Origin: Fibrobacter sp. UWB5 | Lineage (GTDB): Bacteria; Fibrobacterota; Fibrobacteria; Fibrobacterales; Fibrobacteraceae | Assembly: GCF_002210295.1 (NCBI RefSeq) | Contig: NZ_MWQH01000001.1 | Span: 868,001-932,000, forward strand | DNA: 64,000 bases | Direction: 5' to 3' | In this document: positions 33,804 through 43,202 of the stretch, one piece after another | Numbering within the stretch: position 1 is the stretch's first letter | How the letters are laid out: every line of letters begins with the position of its first letter | The notes under the pieces: generated by a model | Databases searched by the model: none | What the model saw: the letters and a program-made list of their open reading frames with translations, nothing else | What the model was told of the DNA's origin: nothing | Program-made: the position numbers and the translations under genes

Positions 33804-34250
33804 TTGGTAGCCCAGAAATTGGATACATTGATCGCCCAGGCATGCGAAGCCGCCGGCGTTACATTGGTGGAACAGGACATGTTCCGCGCAGGCAAGAGAA
33901 AGACGCTGCGCCTATACATAGACAAGCCCGAAGGGGTGACGATTGACGACTGCTCTAACGTGAGCCGCCACTTGTCCGACGCCCTGGATGCCGATCCGGA
34001 TATTATCGAAGGTGCCTACACTTTGGAAGTGTCGTCGCCGGGGCTAGACCGCCCCCTCAAGTCGGTTGCCGATTTTACCCGCAATATCGGACGTTTTTTG
34101 CGGGTGACCCGCAGTACCGGTAAGCCTGTAACGGGCAAGCTCGTGGCTGCTGACGAAGAAAATTTGACGCTCACCCTTAAAGGCAATGCCGGTGACGTGG
34201 TTGTGCCCCGCAGCGAAGTGCTGGTGGCAAAAGTGGATGTACAAATATAA
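33804..34250 (+). CDS. rimP: Ribosome maturation factor RimP
   Basis: A 148-residue RimP, needed for 30S subunit assembly. YIDKPEGVTIDDCSNVSRHLSDALD and YTLEVSSPGLDRPLK are the family signatures, each present here with only minor changes, followed by the SH3-like C-terminal domain. A TTG start (33804) is supported by ACGAGGT 5 bp upstream and by matching family length. It is first in a nusA-infB-type operon, with nusA starting 15 bp later. Operon order rimP-nusA-infB-rbfA-truB-ribF is conserved in many bacteria. Confidence 0.92.
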   Translation: MVAQKLDTLIAQACEAAGVTLVEQDMFRAGKRKTLRLYIDKPEGVTIDDCSNVSRHLSDALDADPDIIEGAYTLEVSSPGLDRPLKSVADFTRNIGRFLRVTRSTGKPVTGKLVAADEENLTLTLKGNAGDVVVPRSEVLVAKVDVQI

Positions 34251-34265
34251 TAGGAAGGTCATTTT

Positions 34266-35435
34266 ATGAAGAACGAACCGAAAGTTAACTTGCTCGATGT
34301 GCTGAAAGATGTGGTCGAAGCCAAGGATATGGATGATTCCATTGTCATCAACGCTTTGAAGGAAGCCTTGGTGACGGCAGCACGCAAGTACTTGCACATC
34401 GAAAAGAAGATCGATGTGGATTTCGATACTGAAACCAACGAAGTCCATGTGTTCTTGCGCGTGGCCGTTGTCGATGACTATCCGGACTACGACCCGAACA
34501 TGACCGCTGCCGAAGTGGAAGAACTCGACAAGGGTTACATGCTGGTCGAAGAAGCTCGCGACTTTAACGAAGACGCCCAGCCGGGTGACTTCCTCGAAAT
34601 GGAAATTCCGATCTCTGCATTCGGTCGCCAGGCCATTCAGACTGCAAAGCAGCTCCTGAACCAGCAGATCCGCGATGCCGAACGCCAGAAGATCATGGAT
34701 ACCTACCGCAGCCGTATCGGTACCATGGTGAGCGGTGAAGTGCTCCGCCTTGAACAAAGTAACATCATCGTGAAACTCGGCAAGCAGACCGAAGCCATGA
34801 TTCCGGCTCGTGAACAGATCCGCCGCGAACGCTGGGCTCAGGGTAATTCCATCAAGGCCGTGATTGCCCGCGTGGAAGAATCTTCCAAGAACGGTGCCCA
34901 GGTGGTGCTGTCCCGCGCTAACGGTGACTTCCTCAAGGAACTCTTCCGTCAGGAAGTTCCGGAAATTTACGAAGGTACGGTTGAAATCAAGGGCGTTGCC
35001 CGCGAACCGGGTTTCCGCGCCAAGATTGCCGTGTATTCCCGTGACGAAAAGATTGACCCGGTCGGCGCATGCGTCGGCATGAAGGGTGCCCGCGTGCAGA
35101 CGATTGTGCGCGAACTCGGTAACGAACGCATTGACATCGTGCAGTGGAATCCGGATCTGGATACCTTCATTACGCGTGCCCTGACTCCGGCTAACGTGAT
35201 CAAGCTGATTCACGTGCCCGAAACCCGCCGTACCGTGGTGATTATCAGCGACGAAAACCTCGCACTTGCAATTGGCAAGAACGGCCAGAATGTGAAGCTC
35301 GCTGCAGAACTCGTGCAGCGTAACCTCGACGTGTTCGGTGAAAATGAATGGAACGAAAAGGACGACGAAACGAAGGCTAAGATTACCTCTCCGTCCGCTG
35401 CCGATTTTAACCAGAACCGTAAGGCTGCTCGCTAA
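34266..35435 (+). CDS. nusA: Transcription termination/antitermination factor NusA
   Basis: A 389-residue NusA. The N-terminal RNA polymerase-binding domain is followed by an S1 domain (about residues 150-215: GTMVSGEVLRLEQSNIIVKLG) and two KH domains (DPVGACVGMKGARVQ near residue 262 and NLALAIGKNGQNVKLA near residue 335). It lacks the acidic C-terminal repeats of E. coli NusA, as in many other phyla. It modulates pausing, termination and antitermination. A purine-rich AGGAAGG site precedes the ATG. Confidence 0.96.
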   Translation: MKNEPKVNLLDVLKDVVEAKDMDDSIVINALKEALVTAARKYLHIEKKIDVDFDTETNEVHVFLRVAVVDDYPDYDPNMTAAEVEELDKGYMLVEEARDFNEDAQPGDFLEMEIPISAFGRQAIQTAKQLLNQQIRDAERQKIMDTYRSRIGTMVSGEVLRLEQSNIIVKLGKQTEAMIPAREQIRRERWAQGNSIKAVIARVEESSKNGAQVVLSRANGDFLKELFRQEVPEIYEGTVEIKGVAREPGFRAKIAVYSRDEKIDPVGACVGMKGARVQTIVRELGNERIDIVQWNPDLDTFITRALTPANVIKLIHVPETRRTVVIISDENLALAIGKNGQNVKLAAELVQRNLDVFGENEWNEKDDETKAKITSPSAADFNQNRKAAR

Positions 35436-35465
35436 TTTTTAAAAAAGGAACATTGGAAGCTATTC

Positions 35466-38400
35466 ATGGCTAATGAAGAACAAATTAAACCAGTAGACTG
35501 GGCTAAAACCCACGGCATCAAGGTTGATGTCGTGATGAAGCTGCTTCGCGATGCGGGCGTTGCTGTCCGTACTCAAGTGTCCAAGCTCGACGCTAAGGAC
35601 TATGAGAAAATCGAAGCGGACGCCGAGGCTGAACGCCAGAAGGCTGAAGCTCGCAACAAGAATCTGAAAAAGGCGTCTTCCGCTGAAACTTCCAATGCTT
35701 CTTCTGACAAGAAGAGTGAGTCTGCTTCGGCTGGCGATGGTAAGTTGAAGGCCAAGCTCATCAGGACTAAGAAGCCGGCGAAACCCGCTGCCGCTGCTGC
35801 CGCACCGGCCGCTGCAAAGCCTGCCGCTACGGTGAAACCTGCCGTAGCTGCCCCCGCCCCCAAGGCCGAGGCCCCTGCCGTTGTCGAAGCACCGAAGGCA
35901 CCCGAGGTGAAGCCTGCCGCTCCGGCTGCCCCTGCTGCCCCGAAGGCTGAAGCTCCTGCCGCAGCACCTGCTCCCGCCGCAAAGCCTGCCGCCCCGGTTG
36001 CCCCGAAGGCTCCGGCCGCTCCCGCAGCACCTGCTCCGGCTCCTGCCGCTCCCGCTGCAGTCAAGCCCGCAGCTCCGGCAGTCAAGCCTGCCGCTCCGGC
36101 CGCCCCTGCAGCCCCCGCTGCTGCCGCACCGGCCGCTGCAAAGCCTGCCATGGTTACCCCGGGCATGGAACTCAAGCAGCCTCCGATGAAGGCCCAGGTG
36201 TTTAAACCGGACGAAGCCATTCTTGCCCGTATCAAAAAGTCTCAGCAACAGGCCCAGTCGAACCGCGGCGGACACCGCAACGGTGGTGGAAACCAGCAGG
36301 GTTATACAGGAACTTTCGGTCGCCTTTCGAACAATGGCGACAACCGCAACGGCAATCGTCGTAACGACAACCGTAATGGTAACGGCGGCCCGAACAACAA
36401 CGGCGGTCGTACCTTTACCGGTCGCACGGGTGGCTTTACCGGCAACTCGATGCAGGATGCCTTTAATGCAAGCAATGGTGGCGCCCAGGGATTTGGCGGC
36501 CAGAACCAGGGCAAGGGCGGCAAGCCGCAGAACGGTCGACATGGCCAGAACGACAAGAACCGTCGTAACAATGGCAAGGACCGCATGGAGCAACAGAAGG
36601 AACTCCAGCAGGAAGCCGTACGCCAGAACGTTTCCCGCGTGATGGCTGACCTTTCCAAGAAGCCTGTCAAGAAGGTTTATCGCAAGGAGCATAACGACAA
36701 TACTCCGGGCGAAGAAAAGAAAATCCTCAAGACTTCCGACTTTATCACTGTGGGCGAACTCGCTGGCCTTATGGACCAGATGCCGGCCCGCGTGATCGCG
36801 AAGTGCATGGAAATGGGCATGATGGTGACCATCAACGCCCGCTTGGATTTTGAAACCATCCAGCTCTTGGCTGACGAATTCGGTTACGAAGCCCAGCTGA
36901 TGGAAGAATACGAAGAAGAAGTGCTCGGCGTGGAAGAAGAATCTTCTGAAAACCTGAAGCCGCGTCACCCGGTGGTGACGGTGATGGGCCACGTTGACCA
37001 CGGTAAAACTTCTTTGCTCGACTGGATTCGTAAGACCCACGTGGTGTCTGGCGAATCGGGTGGTATTACCCAGCACATCGGTGCATACGAAGTCACGACC
37101 AAGCAGGGTAAGGTGACCTTCCTCGATACCCCGGGTCACGAAGCATTCAGTGCTATGCGTGCTCGCGGTTCTCAGGTGACCGACGTGATCGTGCTCGTGG
37201 TGGCTGCCGACTCCATGGTGATGCCGCAGACGGTTGAATCTATTGAACTTGCCAAGCGCGAAAAGGTGCCGATGGTCGTGGCAATCACGAAGATCGACTT
37301 GCCGACCGCTAACCCCGACAAGATTCGCGCCCAACTCGCTGAACGCGGCGTGGAAGTGGAACAGTGGGGTGGTTCTACCAGCTGTATCGAAGTTTCTGCA
37401 CGTACGGGTCAGGGCATGGACGACCTCTTGGAAACGCTCGCCCTTGAAGCTGAAGTGCTCGAACTCAAGGCTAACCCCGATGCTCACGCTCGCGGTGCCG
37501 TGGTGGAATCCAAGCTCGACGTGGGTAAGGGTTCTATGGCCACGATCCTCGTGCAGAACGGTACGCTCCATGTGGGTGACCCGTTTGTCTGCGGTATTTA
37601 CGCTGGTCGTGTCCGTGCTATGTTTAACGAACGTGGCGAACAGATGAAGGAAGCTCCTCCGTCTGCTCCGTGTCAGGTGCTCGGTTTTGACGGTACTCCG
37701 CAGGCCGGTGACGACTTGATCGTGGTCGAAGATGAAAAGACCGCACGTGAAATTGCCTCCAAGCGCCGTATGGCTGCTCGTGAACGCGACCTGCGTTCTC
37801 GTAACGTAAAGACCTTGGAAGATACCTTCAACGATCGTAAGGAAGGCAAGCTCTCCGAACTCAACCTTATTGTCAAGGCCGACGTGGGCGGTTCTGCAGA
37901 AGCTCTTGCAGCAAGCCTCGAAAAGCTTACCAACAAGGAAGTGCGCGTCAACATTATCCGCAAGGGTGTGGGTACCATTACGGAATCCGATATCTTGCTC
38001 GCTACGACCGCACAGGCAATCATTATTTCCTTCCACTTGATGCCGTCGCTCTCTATCCGCGAAATGGCCCAGAAGGAAGGCATCGAAATCCGCAACTACC
38101 GCGTGATTTACGACTGCATTGAAGATATCACCAACGCTGTGGAAGGCCTCCTCAAGCCGACCATGCGCGAAGAACTCTCCGGCGAAGCCGAAATCCGCCA
38201 GGTGTTCAAGATTCCGAAGATCGGTCTCATCGCAGGCTGTATGGTTACCGACGGCGAAGTCGACCGTACCAGCCATGTGCGCGTGTACCGCAACGGTGTG
38301 GAACTCGGTACGACCGTGGTCCAGTCCTTGAAGCGCATGAAGGACGACGTCAAGTCTGTCGCTCGTGGCTTTGAATGCGGTATCGGTCTTAAGGGTTACG

Positions 38401-38528
38401 AAGACATCAAGGAAGGCGATAGCTTGATCTTCTTCAAGGAAGTCAAGGTTGCCCGTACCCTGAAGGATGTGGCCCGCGAAGAAGCCGAAGAAAAGGCCAA
38501 GAAGGCTGAGGAGTCCAATGAGTCGTAG
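35466..38528 (+). CDS. infB: Translation initiation factor IF-2
   Basis: A 1020-residue IF-2, the GTPase that places initiator tRNA on the 30S subunit. The N-terminal IF2N domain (residues 1-50, [20 protein letters not shown]) is followed by a long Ala/Pro/Lys-rich stretch (about 95-225) and then a Gly/Asn/Arg-rich stretch (about 255-365). The second IF2N-like domain and the G domain follow: GHVDHGKT (G1, residues 508-515), DTPGHEAF (G3) and TKIDLP (G4). The C-terminal half is standard. It is longer than E. coli IF-2 (890), mostly because of the disordered region. The stop overlaps the rbfA start by 11 nt. Confidence 0.96.
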   Translation: MANEEQIKPVDWAKTHGIKVDVVMKLLRDAGVAVRTQVSKLDAKDYEKIEADAEAERQKAEARNKNLKKASSAETSNASSDKKSESASAGDGKLKAKLIRTKKPAKPAAAAAAPAAAKPAATVKPAVAAPAPKAEAPAVVEAPKAPEVKPAAPAAPAAPKAEAPAAAPAPAAKPAAPVAPKAPAAPAAPAPAPAAPAAVKPAAPAVKPAAPAAPAAPAAAAPAAAKPAMVTPGMELKQPPMKAQVFKPDEAILARIKKSQQQAQSNRGGHRNGGGNQQGYTGTFGRLSNNGDNRNGNRRNDNRNGNGGPNNNGGRTFTGRTGGFTGNSMQDAFNASNGGAQGFGGQNQGKGGKPQNGRHGQNDKNRRNNGKDRMEQQKELQQEAVRQNVSRVMADLSKKPVKKVYRKEHNDNTPGEEKKILKTSDFITVGELAGLMDQMPARVIAKCMEMGMMVTINARLDFETIQLLADEFGYEAQLMEEYEEEVLGVEEESSENLKPRHPVVTVMGHVDHGKTSLLDWIRKTHVVSGESGGITQHIGAYEVTTKQGKVTFLDTPGHEAFSAMRARGSQVTDVIVLVVAADSMVMPQTVESIELAKREKVPMVVAITKIDLPTANPDKIRAQLAERGVEVEQWGGSTSCIEVSARTGQGMDDLLETLALEAEVLELKANPDAHARGAVVESKLDVGKGSMATILVQNGTLHVGDPFVCGIYAGRVRAMFNERGEQMKEAPPSAPCQVLGFDGTPQAGDDLIVVEDEKTAREIASKRRMAARERDLRSRNVKTLEDTFNDRKEGKLSELNLIVKADVGGSAEALAASLEKLTNKEVRVNIIRKGVGTITESDILLATTAQAIIISFHLMPSLSIREMAQKEGIEIRNYRVIYDCIEDITNAVEGLLKPTMREELSGEAEIRQVFKIPKIGLIAGCMVTDGEVDRTSHVRVYRNGVELGTTVVQSLKRMKDDVKSVARGFECGIGLKGYEDIKEGDSLIFFKEVKVARTLKDVAREEAEEKAKKAEESNES

Positions 38529-38871
38529 AACTGACAGATTGGACGAACAGTTCCGCGAGGAAATCGGCAAGCTCTTGCAGAAGGGCTTGAAGGATCCTCG
38601 TGTGAGCAGCCTCGCCAGCATCACGCGCGTCACGATTACCGATGACCTGAGCTACGCCAAGGTCATGGTGTCCGTGATGGGTTCCGACAAGGAAAAGCGT
38701 GATTCGCTGATTGGCCTCAAGAATTCGGCGGGTTATATCCGCACTGTTTTAGGCAAGGCGCTTAAGATCCGTAAGATTCCGGAACTGAATTTTGTTCTGG
38801 ATGAAAACTTGGAACACGCCATGCATATCGAAAGCATTCTGGCCGAACTGAAGCAGAAAGGGGACTTGTAA
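38518..38871 (+). CDS. rbfA: Ribosome-binding factor A
   Basis: A 117-residue KH-like protein that helps mature the 16S 5' end and the cold-adapted 30S subunit. The start [20 protein letters not shown] and the DPRVSS, ITRVTITDDLSYAKVMVSV segments are the RbfA signature. ATG 38518 is chosen because it starts the conserved domain, has GAGGAG upstream and overlaps infB by 11 nt. truB follows immediately. Confidence 0.94.
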   Translation: MSRRTDRLDEQFREEIGKLLQKGLKDPRVSSLASITRVTITDDLSYAKVMVSVMGSDKEKRDSLIGLKNSAGYIRTVLGKALKIRKIPELNFVLDENLEHAMHIESILAELKQKGDL

Positions 38872-39777
38872 TTGAGCAATTCCGGCTTCGTTCTTTTGGA
38901 CAAGATTGCTGGCGAAACTTCTTTTAAGGCCCTTTTCCCACTGAAAAGGGTCTTTTCTACAAAGCGAGTAGGCCACGCGGGCACGCTGGATTTGCGTGCC
39001 TCGGGCTTGATTATTGCGGCGACTGGCCGCTGCACGCGACTGTTGCCCTTTATCGAAGCCAAGGACAAGTGCTACAGCTTTAGACTGCATTTGGGCTACG
39101 AAACCGATACGCTCGAATGGGACGGCGAAGTTGTGGAGCAGGGCGAAGCGCTCGCGCTGACTCGCGAAAAGCTCGAAGCGGTTCTCCCGCAGTTTACGGG
39201 CGATATCGAACAGATTCCGCCCAAGTACTGTGCTGTGAAAATCAACGGCGTGCGTGCCAGCGACTTGATGGAACGTGGCCGCAACATTGAATTGAAACCC
39301 CGCAAGATTCACATTGGCGAACTCAAGGTGATAGGCGAGGGCGAAGTGACGGAAGGCTGCTCCGGCAAGGAATTTGCGACCTTTGACTTGATTTGCGAAT
39401 GCTCCAAGGGAACTTACATTCGTGCGCTCGGTCGCGATATCGGGCGTGCGCTTGGAACCTACGCGTGCGTATCGCAGATACGCAGACACCGCATCGGCAA
39501 TGTGACGCTCGATAAGGCGGTGCGTGGCGAGGACTTGACGCGTGAAAATCTGTTGCCGGTCGATGCGGTGCTCGACTTTCCGGTGGTGCGCCTTACCGAC
39601 GAACAGGTGGCCGTGATTCGCCAGGGCAATTGGTTGCCGTGGAAAGAGAAAGTCGAGGGCGTAGGCCCCGAAGGCCATGTGTTTGCCGCGAACATGCAAG
39701 GCGAAGTCTTGAGCCTGTGTTTTTATGAGCCGGGCCGAATCAAGCCGAAATTTTATTTGGGTGAGGATGAAAAATGA
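38872..39777 (+). CDS. truB: tRNA pseudouridine(55) synthase TruB
   Basis: A 301-residue enzyme that isomerises U55 in the T loop of tRNA. GFVLLDKIAGETS (motif I) and GHAGTLDLRASGLI (motif II) are visible, with the catalytic Asp in TLD near residue 40. YSFRLHLGYETDTLEWDG and the PUA-like C-terminus follow. A TTG start directly after the rbfA stop fits; no better ATG exists nearby. The stop overlaps the ribF start (ATGA). Confidence 0.94.
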   Translation: MSNSGFVLLDKIAGETSFKALFPLKRVFSTKRVGHAGTLDLRASGLIIAATGRCTRLLPFIEAKDKCYSFRLHLGYETDTLEWDGEVVEQGEALALTREKLEAVLPQFTGDIEQIPPKYCAVKINGVRASDLMERGRNIELKPRKIHIGELKVIGEGEVTEGCSGKEFATFDLICECSKGTYIRALGRDIGRALGTYACVSQIRRHRIGNVTLDKAVRGEDLTRENLLPVDAVLDFPVVRLTDEQVAVIRQGNWLPWKEKVEGVGPEGHVFAANMQGEVLSLCFYEPGRIKPKFYLGEDEK

Positions 39778-40676
39778 AGCGTGCTGTGACGATGGGTAAT
39801 TTTGACGGATGCCACCTGGGACACCAGGCGCTTTTCCGCACGCTCAAGGCCGTTGCCGAAGTGAACGGCTTGACGCCTACCGTCATTAGCTTTGAGCCGC
39901 ATTCCAACTATGTGCTGCGCACTCCTGGCGATCCGCTGCTCCTCACGACTACCGAAGAAAAGCGCGAATTTATTGAAAGCCTGGGTCTTGAATTTTTGGT
40001 GCTCCCGTTTACGCCCGAGGTGGCGAAGCTCCCGTTCGATGTTTTTGTCCGTCAGGAACTGATTGAAAAGCGCGGCGTGTGTTCGATGTTCTTTGGACAC
40101 GACCATTGCTTTGGCGCCGGCGGCAAGGGTAACTACGAAACCATTACCGCAGCCTTCCCGGAACTTTCGACTGCCATGCTTTCGATTGTGCTCCACAAGG
40201 GTGAACGCGTGAGTTCTTCTGCTGTGCGCAATGCGCTTTTGAATGGCGATGTTTCGCGCGCGCAAACTTATTTGGGCCGCCCGTATCGTTTGTCCGGAAC
40301 GATTGTCGAAGGCAAACGCTTGGGCCATACCATCGGTTTCCCGACTGCGAACCTTCAGGTGGAAAAGTATAAGTTCTTGCCCAAGCATGGCGTGTATGTG
40401 GCAACCGCGCGCTTGCCCGATGGCAACGGGGGAGAGCGTTCTTTCCGCGCCGTAGTGAATATTGGAACGCAGCCTTCTACCGGCAACCAGCGCTTGGCTA
40501 TCGAAGCGTACCTGCTCGACTTTAGCGAAGACATTTACGGTCGCCCGATGGTGCTTGACTTGATGGCGTACTTGCGCCCTGAACAGAAATTCCCGAGCTT
40601 GGATGATCTGGTTCGTCAGATTGGCATGGATGCGGACACCGCTCGCAATTATAACGGCAATCACTGGGCGGAATAA
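39774..40676 (+). CDS. ribF: Bifunctional riboflavin kinase / FAD synthetase
   Basis: A 300-residue enzyme that converts riboflavin to FMN and then FAD. The N-terminal nucleotidyltransferase half has MGNFDGCHLGHQALF (the HxGH-type motif) and VSSSAVRNALLNGDV, and the C-terminal kinase half has GFPTANL near residue 190. The length matches the family. It is the last housekeeping gene of the operon; the next gene starts right at its stop. Confidence 0.95.
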   Translation: MKRAVTMGNFDGCHLGHQALFRTLKAVAEVNGLTPTVISFEPHSNYVLRTPGDPLLLTTTEEKREFIESLGLEFLVLPFTPEVAKLPFDVFVRQELIEKRGVCSMFFGHDHCFGAGGKGNYETITAAFPELSTAMLSIVLHKGERVSSSAVRNALLNGDVSRAQTYLGRPYRLSGTIVEGKRLGHTIGFPTANLQVEKYKFLPKHGVYVATARLPDGNGGERSFRAVVNIGTQPSTGNQRLAIEAYLLDFSEDIYGRPMVLDLMAYLRPEQKFPSLDDLVRQIGMDADTARNYNGNHWAE

Positions 40677-41180
40677 ATGAAGCTGTTTAAGATTCTATTT
40701 GCTTGCTTATTGATATTGTCGACGACTAGCTTTGCCGCAAAGTCCTCTGCCGCAAAAAAGTCTGTATCTAAGAAAAAGGAATCAAAAGAATCAACGCAGG
40801 AGTCGGCGGAGTTTTCGAATAGTTCCCGCTGTCGGTTCTTTTTGCATGCGGGCTTGCTGGATGCAGGCCTTGGCTTGAAGCTTCGCTTGAGTAAAGAAAA
40901 TGGCGTGTACATGACATTCGACATGATGTGGCAACAATTCCGCACGCAGTATGTTCGCGTTCCGGCATTGATTTACTTGGGCGGCAACAATTTCCATTTC
41001 CTCACGGGCTTTACTTTGGTCAACGAAGCTCATGGTGCTGACACCAAGACCGAAGTATCGGCCGGTTTCAACTGGGACTTCAATCAGCATTGGGGCCTGA
41101 ACGGTGCGATGTTCACTCCGGTGTCGAAAAGGGCCTCTACAGGAACGTCGTACCTTTTAGATATCCGCTACGTATTCTAG
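40677..41180 (+). CDS. Small exported beta-barrel-like protein
   Basis: A 167-residue protein with a signal peptide (LFKILFACLLILSTTSFAAKSSA) and then a Lys/Ser/Glu-rich segment (AAKKSVSKKKESKESTQES). The rest alternates hydrophobic and polar residues and ends LLDIRYVF, with a terminal Phe that suggests a small outer-membrane barrel. No family is recognised. The ATG directly follows the ribF stop with no gap, so it is coupled to ribF although functionally unrelated. A terminator follows. Confidence 0.6.
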   Translation: MKLFKILFACLLILSTTSFAAKSSAAKKSVSKKKESKESTQESAEFSNSSRCRFFLHAGLLDAGLGLKLRLSKENGVYMTFDMMWQQFRTQYVRVPALIYLGGNNFHFLTGFTLVNEAHGADTKTEVSAGFNWDFNQHWGLNGAMFTPVSKRASTGTSYLLDIRYVF

Positions 41181-41213
41181 ACTAATTATTCAAAATATTT
41201 AGGGCTTGAAAAA

Positions 41214-41240
41214 TCTCGGTGAACAACCGGGAATTTTTTT
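41214..41240 (+). terminator. Terminator of the rimP-ribF operon
   Basis: TCTCGGT-GAACA-ACCGGGA (one G-T pair) followed by eight T. Confidence 0.75.
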
Positions 41241-41247
41241 TGATGTA

Positions 41248-41263
41248 GTGAACGCTTGTTCAC
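41248..41263. promoter_or_regulatory. Palindromic operator-like site upstream of mraZ
   Basis: GTGAAC-GCTT-GTTCAC, a perfect 6-bp dyad about 70 bp before the mraZ promoter. It resembles the GAAC-N4-GTTC form of Bacillus-type LexA boxes but not the LexA site described for Fibrobacter. The regulator is unknown. Confidence 0.35.
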
Positions 41264-41330
41264 TTAAATTAAATCGGACCTGGGTTCGAGGTATGCTTTT
41301 TGTATGCTTTCGGGGTGAAAATGTCTGCTC

Positions 41331-41336
41331 TATCTT
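41331..41336 (+). promoter_or_regulatory. -10 element of the division cluster
   Basis: TATCTT in the form CTATCTT; the predicted start near 41343 lies at the first TGGTA box. No strong -35 at 17 bp. Confidence 0.5.
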
Positions 41337-41343
41337 GCCAAAG

Positions 41344-41379
41344 TGGTAGAAAATGGTAGATTTGTACTGTGTTGTGGTA
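41344..41379 (+). promoter_or_regulatory. MraZ-type operator (TGGTA boxes)
   Basis: TGGTA at 41344-41348, 41354-41358 and 41375-41379: a 10-bp step and then a 21-bp step, i.e. one and two helical turns. E. coli MraZ binds TGGGN repeats with the same 10-bp phasing just upstream of its own gene. The position over the transcription start fits autoregulation of the whole cluster. Confidence 0.6.
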
Positions 41380-41396
41380 AAATGTGTCAAACTAGT

Positions 41397-41873
41397 ATGA
41401 ACTTTACGTCTTTCATAGGTCAAGCCCAAACGGCTATCGATGGAAAGGGAAGGTCTTCCTTCCCCAGGGAATTCCGTCGTCAGCTCGGGCCAACCGAAGG
41501 GGAGCAATTCGTGGTCACGCGTGGCCCTGCTCAAACCCTGCGGTTGTATACCTTGCCGGAATACGAAAAGTTCATGGCGGACTTGGACTCGAGGTCCGAC
41601 CGCCGTCAAGCTGACCTAGTTCGGAGAAGCCTCTGGCCCACGGTGGTGGAGCTGGATGGCCAGAACCGCATTTTACTTCCAAAGATTTTGTTGGAGTATG
41701 CTGGTCTTAAGGGTGAAGTCCTTTACGTACAAGCTAGCGGAAAAACTCTTGAACTATGGAATCCTGAACGCTACAATGCCAAGTATGGCTTGGAAACTGA
41801 AGATGCGATGGCCGCATTCGATGCCGCGTTCTATGGAGAAAGCTTGACGGAGGGGTCCGATGGCAATAAATAG
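41397..41873 (+). CDS. mraZ: Transcriptional regulator MraZ
   Basis: A 158-residue MraZ with two SpoVT/AbrB-like halves. The first, TAIDGKGRSSFPREFRRQLG, and the second, ELDGQNRILLPKILLEYAGL, are the usual DNA-binding repeats; MraZ forms a ring and represses the dcw cluster. The start at 41397 (MNFTSF) is chosen because the family begins about 10 residues before the first repeat. Upstream in-frame starts would run through the TGGTA boxes. It overlaps rsmH by 14 nt. Confidence 0.92.
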   Translation: MNFTSFIGQAQTAIDGKGRSSFPREFRRQLGPTEGEQFVVTRGPAQTLRLYTLPEYEKFMADLDSRSDRRQADLVRRSLWPTVVELDGQNRILLPKILLEYAGLKGEVLYVQASGKTLELWNPERYNAKYGLETEDAMAAFDAAFYGESLTEGSDGNK

Positions 41874-42897
41874 CCTCCGCAAGAACGAATTACGTACAAA
41901 TGAATTTTTGAACGGCCGCGCAGCGGCTGCCCATTCCGAAGCCGCCCTTGCAGGCGTCGAAAACGGCGTGTTCTATCACGATCCGGTGATGCTGAAGGAA
42001 TGCCTTGAAGGCTTGAACATCAAGCCGAGCGGCACTTATAGCGATTGCACCCTGGGCGGTGGCGGCCATTCTTACGCTATTGCAAACAAACTAGACGAAA
42101 ACGGAACGCTTCACGCCTTTGATCGCGATGAAGAAGCCGTTGCCTTTGCCACCAAGCGCCTTGCCGGTGTAAAGCCCAAGTTCATTGTGCATCCGGTTCG
42201 CTTCGGTGAACTCAAGAACGAAATTGCACCGGATACTTTAGACGGCATTCTCTACGATTTGGGCATTAGCAGCCACCAGGTAGACGCTTCTGACCGTGGC
42301 TTTACTTTTGTGGGCGACAATCCGCTGGATTTGCGCATGGACCGCCGCGAAGGCGTTTCTGCCCAGGAATGGCTCAAGACGGTGGATGCCGATACGCTCG
42401 CTGCCGCACTCCGCAAGAATGCGGATATGGATCGCGGCTTCAAGCTTGCAACCCGTTTGGTTGAAATGGCTGCCTCCAAGGGCGACCAGGAAATCTTGCC
42501 TTCTGACGTGAAGGCGGTGGTGGAATCCGTGTTCCCCGACAAGCGCCGCGAAGTGAATGGCCTTTTGGCCCGCGTGTTCCAGGCGATTCGCATGGAAGTG
42601 AACGGCGAACTCAAGGAAATCGAAGATAGCCTGCGCGCTGCCGTAGATTGCCTCAAGGTGGGCGGTCGCCTGGTGGTGATGAGCTACCATTCCGTGGAAG
42701 ATCGCTGCGTCAAGGAAACGGCCGCTGAATTTGAACGCGCCTGCATTTGCCCCGAACGTCAGCCTGTGTGCACGTGCGGTGGCAATCACCAGCGCCTTAA
42801 AAAGGTGAATCGCAAGCCGATTCTGCCTTCTAACGAAGAAATTGCGAACAACAGCAGGGCTCGCTCTGCGAAGCTTAGGGTGTACGAACGGGTATGA
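41860..42897 (+). CDS. rsmH: 16S rRNA (cytosine1402-N4)-methyltransferase
   Basis: A 345-residue SAM-dependent methyltransferase (RsmH/MraW) that modifies C1402 at the ribosomal P site. DCTLGGGGHSYAI is the SAM-binding motif near residue 60, and FVGDNPLDLRMDRR and VMSYHSVEDRCVKE are conserved. The N-terminal extension of about 35 residues (RKNELRTNEFLNGRAAAAHS) is longer than usual. It overlaps mraZ and is joined to ftsL by an ATGA overlap. Confidence 0.94.
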   Translation: MAINSLRKNELRTNEFLNGRAAAAHSEAALAGVENGVFYHDPVMLKECLEGLNIKPSGTYSDCTLGGGGHSYAIANKLDENGTLHAFDRDEEAVAFATKRLAGVKPKFIVHPVRFGELKNEIAPDTLDGILYDLGISSHQVDASDRGFTFVGDNPLDLRMDRREGVSAQEWLKTVDADTLAAALRKNADMDRGFKLATRLVEMAASKGDQEILPSDVKAVVESVFPDKRREVNGLLARVFQAIRMEVNGELKEIEDSLRAAVDCLKVGGRLVVMSYHSVEDRCVKETAAEFERACICPERQPVCTCGGNHQRLKKVNRKPILPSNEEIANNSRARSAKLRVYERV

Positions 42898-43202
42898 GCG
42901 AAAAGAATCAAAAATCCCTGTTCAACTCTAACCGCACCATTGTGTGGGTGTTTATCTGCGCCGTGTTGGTGGCGGGGCTTTTGCTGATCTTGCCGTTGTA
43001 TATGCAGAACTGCTTGTCCAAGCTTTATTTGAAGTCCCAGGATCTTTCTTATAAGATCGGGCAGCTGCAGCGCGAAAGAACCCTGCAGGAACTTGAAATC
43101 AACAAGTTGTCTTCTCTTGAAAACTTGTCTGTCTTTGCAGACAGTGTTGGTCTTGACTTGAACGGCATGCCGACCAAGGTCCGCGTAACGGGGGCTCCAT
43201 GA
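42894..43202 (+). CDS. ftsL: Cell division protein FtsL-like
   Basis: A 102-residue bitopic protein: a short cytoplasmic N-terminus, one membrane helix (TIVWVFICAVLVAGLLLILPLY, trimmed) and a periplasmic coiled-coil with regular hydrophobic positions (KIGQLQRERTLQELEINKL). FtsL bridges FtsQ and FtsB to FtsI and FtsW. Sequence similarity is low in this family, so the assignment rests on size, topology and its place between rsmH and ftsI. Confidence 0.75.
   Translation: MSEKNQKSLFNSNRTIVWVFICAVLVAGLLLILPLYMQNCLSKLYLKSQDLSYKIGQLQRERTLQELEINKLSSLENLSVFADSVGLDLNGMPTKVRVTGAP

Noticed and set aside
35460-38633. 1057-codon open frame antisense to infB
   Set aside because: It mirrors infB exactly; the low-complexity Gly/Cys/Arg product is the complement of the Ala/Pro/Gly tract.
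41248-41263. LexA box
   Set aside because: The dyad fits the Bacillus-type box, but the Fibrobacter LexA site I recall is of the TGCNC-N4-GTGCA type, so it is only listed as an unknown dyad.
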